Source: Candidatus Martarchaeota archaeon (GTDB lineage: Archaea; Micrarchaeota; Micrarchaeia; Micrarchaeales; Micrarchaeaceae). From it: 8,755 nt of DNA. Position numbers and translations under genes: made by a program. Numbering within the stretch: the stretch's first letter is position 1; each line of letters starts with the position of its first letter. Below the pieces are notes generated by a model, which did not search any database, had not been told where the DNA came from, and saw only the letters and a program-made list of their open reading frames with translations. The stretch is from contig JAMCZM010000012.1 in assembly GCA_023485645.1 (NCBI GenBank), positions 1 to 8,755 of the forward strand, written 5' to 3'. Shown here piece by piece: positions 6,271 through 8,755 of this stretch.

Positions 6271-6867
6271 TCATTGCATCAATGCCGAAGCGGCATTCAT
6301 CAAATCAACTATCTCTGTTTTGGCACTTTCAAGTGCAATTATCTCATTATCTGGTAGATACAAATTTATCAAATGGTTTTTTGCTCCGCTAAAAAGCCAA
6401 CTGCCTACATCAACATTTCTGTATTTATAAGTCAGATCAGCGATAAAGTTGGATTCTGAAGTTAATTTTTGTATAAGGTTAAGTATGTCTGGATTTACTG
6501 ATGATATAAAAATGCGTTCTTCGTTACTCTCATTTCTACCAACAAGAACTGGTGTTATAATAGGTATTTTGCTCTGTTTTGCCTGCATGGATATATTTTG
6601 TTTTAACTGCGCTGTAGCAGAGCCTACTTTTGACAATAAATCACCTAATTTATCATTTTCATCGGTCATATTTAATATAATCCCATCAACATAACTGTTC
6701 ACTTCTTCTATCATATTGCTTACTGTTGTCTTTATATTCGCCGTTTTGGCATATTTGGCTGGATTGGATAGAAAGTCACGTATAGAAAGTTTATATTTTC
6801 CAGAAATTTTGCCATCAATGCTACTTATTACATAATCGGTATAATCATTCCACATTTCGTTAGCCAT
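6271..6867 (-). CDS. Hypothetical protein upstream of the Fap7/AK6-like gene
   Basis: I do not recognise this 198-residue protein. It begins MANEMWNDYTDYVISSIDGK, is mostly predicted helical with heptad-like stretches (about 45-95, including DKLGDLLSKVGSATAQLKQN), and has a more strand-like middle (ITPVLVGRNESNEERIFISS) and a helical end. It has no membrane segment, signal peptide or Cys pairs, so it is probably cytoplasmic. The preferred start is ATG 6867, preceded by GGTG (6877-6874) with a six-base spacer; a GTG at 6876 would add three residues but uses up that Shine-Dalgarno sequence. The next gene, the Fap7/AK6-like kinase, starts four bases after its stop, so the two are probably cotranscribed and may share a ribosome-related role, though this is inference. 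Codons for VISSIDGKIS carry the 28-bp repeat, and since the sequence is in frame here this is likely the source copy. Confidence 0.75.
   Translation of the reverse strand: MANEMWNDYTDYVISSIDGKISGKYKLSIRDFLSNPAKYAKTANIKTTVSNMIEEVNSYVDGIILNMTDENDKLGDLLSKVGSATAQLKQNISMQAKQSKIPIITPVLVGRNESNEERIFISSVNPDILNLIQKLTSESNFIADLTYKYRNVDVGSWLFSGAKNHLINLYLPDNEIIALESAKTEIVDLMNAASALMQ
6803..6830. repeat. 28-bp direct repeat, copy 2 (probable source copy)
   Basis: Identical to 5778-5805. Here the sequence is part of an intact reading frame near the start of the hypothetical gene, whereas the other copy interrupts a gene, so this one is probably the original. Confidence 0.95.
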
Positions 6868-6910
6868 TAAAAACACCAGTCATAAATAATTACAATTAAA
6901 TACTACTATC

Positions 6911-6932
6911 AAAGTAAAATATATATAATAAG
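6911..6932. promoter_or_regulatory. Near-symmetric TATA element between divergent genes
   Basis: AAAATATATATAATA (6916-6930) reads as a TATA box in both directions. Rightwards it is about 20 bases from the DUF357 ATG at 6941, implying a leaderless message. Leftwards it would give a leader of roughly 30 bases before ATG 6867, which has a Shine-Dalgarno sequence. One element may serve both transcripts. Confidence 0.45.
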
Positions 6933-6940
6933 ATGATTGC

Positions 6941-7195
6941 ATGGGTATTGATGAGCCAGATGTTAAAAAGCGCATATTGAAAGATATAGATATATTTAAT
7001 AGCAATATTGAGAAATTGCCAAAAATTGAAAATAAGATGCAGGAAAAAATTGTTGCGCTTTCAAAAATGTACGCTAAGGATTCTAAGAGTTATCTTGATA
7101 AAGGTGATATCTGTACATCATTTTCTTGTATCTCATATGCCCACGGGCTTTTGGATGCTATAAGGACATTAAACGGCGTGAGTGAATATGTATAA
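6941..7195 (+). CDS. DUF357 family protein
   Basis: This 84-residue archaeal protein of unknown function matches DUF357 well, above all in its second half: KMYAKDSKSYLDKGDICTSF followed by SCISYAHGLLDAIR, the family's diagnostic A-x-x-Y..D...yl.kGD...AF..i.YAhGlLDa.R pattern (residues about 45-77). It is all helical, with two long amphipathic helices likely to form a hairpin, and should be soluble and cytoplasmic. Length is normal for the family. It overlaps the start of trm1, so the two are translated together. A link to tRNA or ribosome biology is suggested only by that neighbour. The ATG directly downstream of the TATA element, without a Shine-Dalgarno sequence, suggests a leaderless message. 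Confidence 0.88.
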   Translation: MGIDEPDVKKRILKDIDIFNSNIEKLPKIENKMQEKIVALSKMYAKDSKSYLDKGDICTSFSCISYAHGLLDAIRTLNGVSEYV

Positions 7196-8294
7196 AGAAG
7201 GGAGCATAACAATAACAGATGGCGCATTTATAAATGAGAAGGCCAGGCTTACTCGCGATTTATCAATATTAATAGTCAATTGTATGAAATCAAAATGGGA
7301 TATAAAAAATGCGTTGGATCCTACAGCAGCAACGGGAATAAGAGGAATGCGCTATAGCAGGGAAGCAGGAATAGAAAATGTTGATTTTTTAGAGATAAAT
7401 GAACGGTCATATGAATCATTGAAAAAGAATATTAAGCAAAATAAGATTAAAGGCAATGCGTATAATGTTAGTATACAGGAATTTGCTAACACTACTAAAA
7501 ATAAATATGATATAATAGATTTAGACCCATTTGGCGGTGCGTCCCCATATATATTCGATATAATGAAAATAGCAAAAGATAAAACTCTACTTTTTGTAAC
7601 TATTACGGATACAGCGGTTCTGTGCGGCGCACATTCTAATGCGTGTTTAAAGCTTTACAATGCAGTACCACTGCACAATGAAATATGTCATGAAGCTGGT
7701 CTTAGAATATTAATAGGTTACATAGCGCGCATTGCAGCGTCATTTAATTTTGGTATAGACGTTCATTTATCTATGGTATACAAACATTATATGCGGGTAT
7801 GGCTGCAATTAAATTATAATTCTAATAACGCGTTAAGTTCGATTAAAAATATAGGATATATGTTTTTTTGCAATAGTTGCGGAAATAGGGGCAGCAAAAG
7901 CGGTTTTACACCTATAATCGATAAATGTTCCGTTTGCAATTCAAAGCCTATTGTTGGAGGACCACTATGGGTTGGTAAATTAAAAAATACAAATACAATA
8001 AATTACATAACAAAAAAAATGGATTTATTAGATATGAAAGAAGAAGATAAACGAATAATTAATACCATATCAAATGAGAACGATGTTAATAACTGTTATT
8101 CAATATCACATATGACTCATAGACTAAAGCTTGGATCTGTAAAGCAATCATATGTAATAGATGAATTAAAAAAAATTGGTTATAGCGTATCAGTAACTCA
8201 TTATAATCCTAATATGATACGCACCGATGCTGCATATTCTGATATTGTAAATGTAATAAAAAAATTATACAATGAGCGTATCTATCATAAATAA
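7188..8294 (+). CDS. trm1: tRNA (guanine(26)-N2)-dimethyltransferase
   Basis: Trm1 uses S-adenosylmethionine to convert G26 of tRNA to m2G and m2,2G, stabilising the junction between the D and anticodon stems. From ATG 7188 the protein has 368 residues, close to the archaeal norm. The N-terminus (YKEGSITI) fits the family start. The SAM-binding motif is ALDPTAATGIRGMRYSRE (42-59), the acidic ribose contact is in VDFLEINE, and the catalytic motif DLDPFGGASPYIFD lies around 111-124. VTITDTAVLCGAH (137-149) is also characteristic. The C-terminal half carries the Trm1 zinc motif C228-x2-C231 and C247-x2-C250, followed by GGPLWVGKL. A GTG at 7182 could add two residues. Both starts lie inside the end of the DUF357 gene, so translation is coupled. 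tRNA-Ala in this window has the G26 substrate. Confidence 0.95.
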   Translation: MYKEGSITITDGAFINEKARLTRDLSILIVNCMKSKWDIKNALDPTAATGIRGMRYSREAGIENVDFLEINERSYESLKKNIKQNKIKGNAYNVSIQEFANTTKNKYDIIDLDPFGGASPYIFDIMKIAKDKTLLFVTITDTAVLCGAHSNACLKLYNAVPLHNEICHEAGLRILIGYIARIAASFNFGIDVHLSMVYKHYMRVWLQLNYNSNNALSSIKNIGYMFFCNSCGNRGSKSGFTPIIDKCSVCNSKPIVGGPLWVGKLKNTNTINYITKKMDLLDMKEEDKRIINTISNENDVNNCYSISHMTHRLKLGSVKQSYVIDELKKIGYSVSVTHYNPNMIRTDAAYSDIVNVIKKLYNERIYHK

Positions 8295-8333
8295 AATATT
8301 GCACAATTCCGCTATTATCCAATATACTAGTAA

Positions 8334-8352
8334 CCTATTTATATATAAAAAA
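8334..8352 (+). promoter_or_regulatory. TATA box of the small Cys4 protein gene
   Basis: TATTTATATATAAAAAAG is a good archaeal TATA element about 65-80 bases before ATG 8414. It would give a leader of about 40-50 bases, longer than for other genes here. The leader contains GGTGG-ATG and a nine-codon ORF (8383-8412), and AGGT precedes the gene's own ATG by three bases. Confidence 0.5.
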
Positions 8353-8413
8353 GAGCTATAAGTCTAAAGTACAATTTGGTGGATGAGATTGTATTTTAGG
8401 GGGAATAGGTAGA

Positions 8414-8698
8414 ATGGGAATAGATAAGTATACAATGGATAGAAATGGTAGCGGTGAAGCCGTTTCCAGCTATTTCTGCAAGTTATGCAAAGTACAATTG
8501 TTTAGTGGAGCACCGAAGTTCGTAGTATCATCAAAGGAGCTAAATGGTTCTAGATTGGTGCAGAGTGAGAGGGTATTATGCCCAAAGTGTTATGATAACA
8601 TGCAGGTGCGTGTATATAACCGGAGTATACTATCAAATAACTATAAAAAAAAGATTGGACATGTGCGAAAAGCAAATCTTTTAAAAGTAGTAGGGTAA
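8414..8698 (+). CDS. Small zinc-ribbon-like protein of unknown function
   Basis: I do not recognise this 94-residue protein. It has two CxxC pairs, C22-x2-C25 (FCKLCKVQLF) and C56-x2-C59 (VLCPKCYDNM), 30 residues apart, the arrangement of a treble-clef or zinc-ribbon fold binding one zinc ion. The C-terminal third is basic (NNYKKKIGHVRKANLLK), which would suit RNA or DNA binding. There is no membrane segment. The gene has its own TATA box and a leader with AGGT just before ATG 8414, so it is probably a separate transcript from trm1. A role in translation or RNA processing is conceivable from the zinc motif and basic tail, but nothing more specific can be said. Confidence 0.7.
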   Translation: MGIDKYTMDRNGSGEAVSSYFCKLCKVQLFSGAPKFVVSSKELNGSRLVQSERVLCPKCYDNMQVRVYNRSILSNNYKKKIGHVRKANLLKVVG

Positions 8699-8755
8699 TT
8701 TACCCACAAAGTATATATATAACATAACATTATGTATATACAGAAATAAAAGGCA
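8699..8755. promoter_or_regulatory. Possible promoter for a gene beyond the right edge
   Basis: A short inverted repeat (GGGTA 8693-8697, TACCC 8701-8705) spans the stop of the preceding gene. AAAGTATATATATAACA (about 8708-8724) then looks like a TATA box for a plus-strand gene starting outside the window; the one ATG here, at 8733, is closed by a stop after five codons. Confidence 0.3.

Noticed and set aside
1..8755. CRISPR array, complete insertion sequence or prophage
   Set aside because: No regularly spaced repeats, no transposase catalytic domain, no terminal inverted repeats and no phage genes were seen.

Overview
The window reads as an A+T-rich archaeal chromosome segment. The archaeal signs are a class I CCA-adding enzyme, an archaeal Trm1 with a Cys4 zinc motif, a DUF357 protein, a Fap7/AK6-type P-loop kinase, Lrp-type regulators, TATA-box promoters with little or no leader, and a tRNA gene without encoded CCA. 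Short genes, short spacers and an N-glycosylation-rich DUF4382-like surface protein would suit a DPANN lineage such as Micrarchaeota. That placement is inference; only the archaeal assignment is firm.

Layout. Bases 3-257 hold the 3' end of a gene that may encode the KEOPS subunit Cgi121. Bases 343-2226 encode a 627-residue protein joining a cytoplasmic winged-helix DNA-binding domain, one membrane helix and a long Asn-rich extracellular region. On the minus strand, 2421-3761 encodes a 446-residue regulator with two Lrp-like units behind a transposase-like N-terminal module. A 417-base A+T-rich gap (3762-4178) contains an island that folds into a strong two-stem RNA with its own TATA box. Next come tRNA-Ala(CGC) on the minus strand and, divergent from it, cca (4319-5689).

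The minus-strand pair 6271-6867 (unknown) and 5796-6266 (Fap7/AK6-like) follows. The kinase gene is cut short by in-frame stops inside a small insertion that carries a 28-bp exact copy of the neighbouring gene. The lost C-terminal helix is still readable downstream in the same frame. Diverging from this pair are DUF357 (6941-7195) and trm1 (7188-8294), then a small Cys4 protein (8414-8698).

How the genes fit together. Most of the window concerns tRNA and ribosome maturation: cca adds the CCA end that the adjacent tRNA gene lacks, Trm1 methylates G26 (present in this tRNA-Ala), Cgi121 if correct belongs to the t6A machinery, and Fap7/AK6 acts in small-subunit maturation. The left third carries two unusual regulators. 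The points most worth a second look are the structured RNA at 3981-4047, the interrupted kinase gene with its 28-bp repeat, and the DNA-binding/extracellular fusion with a possible second start.
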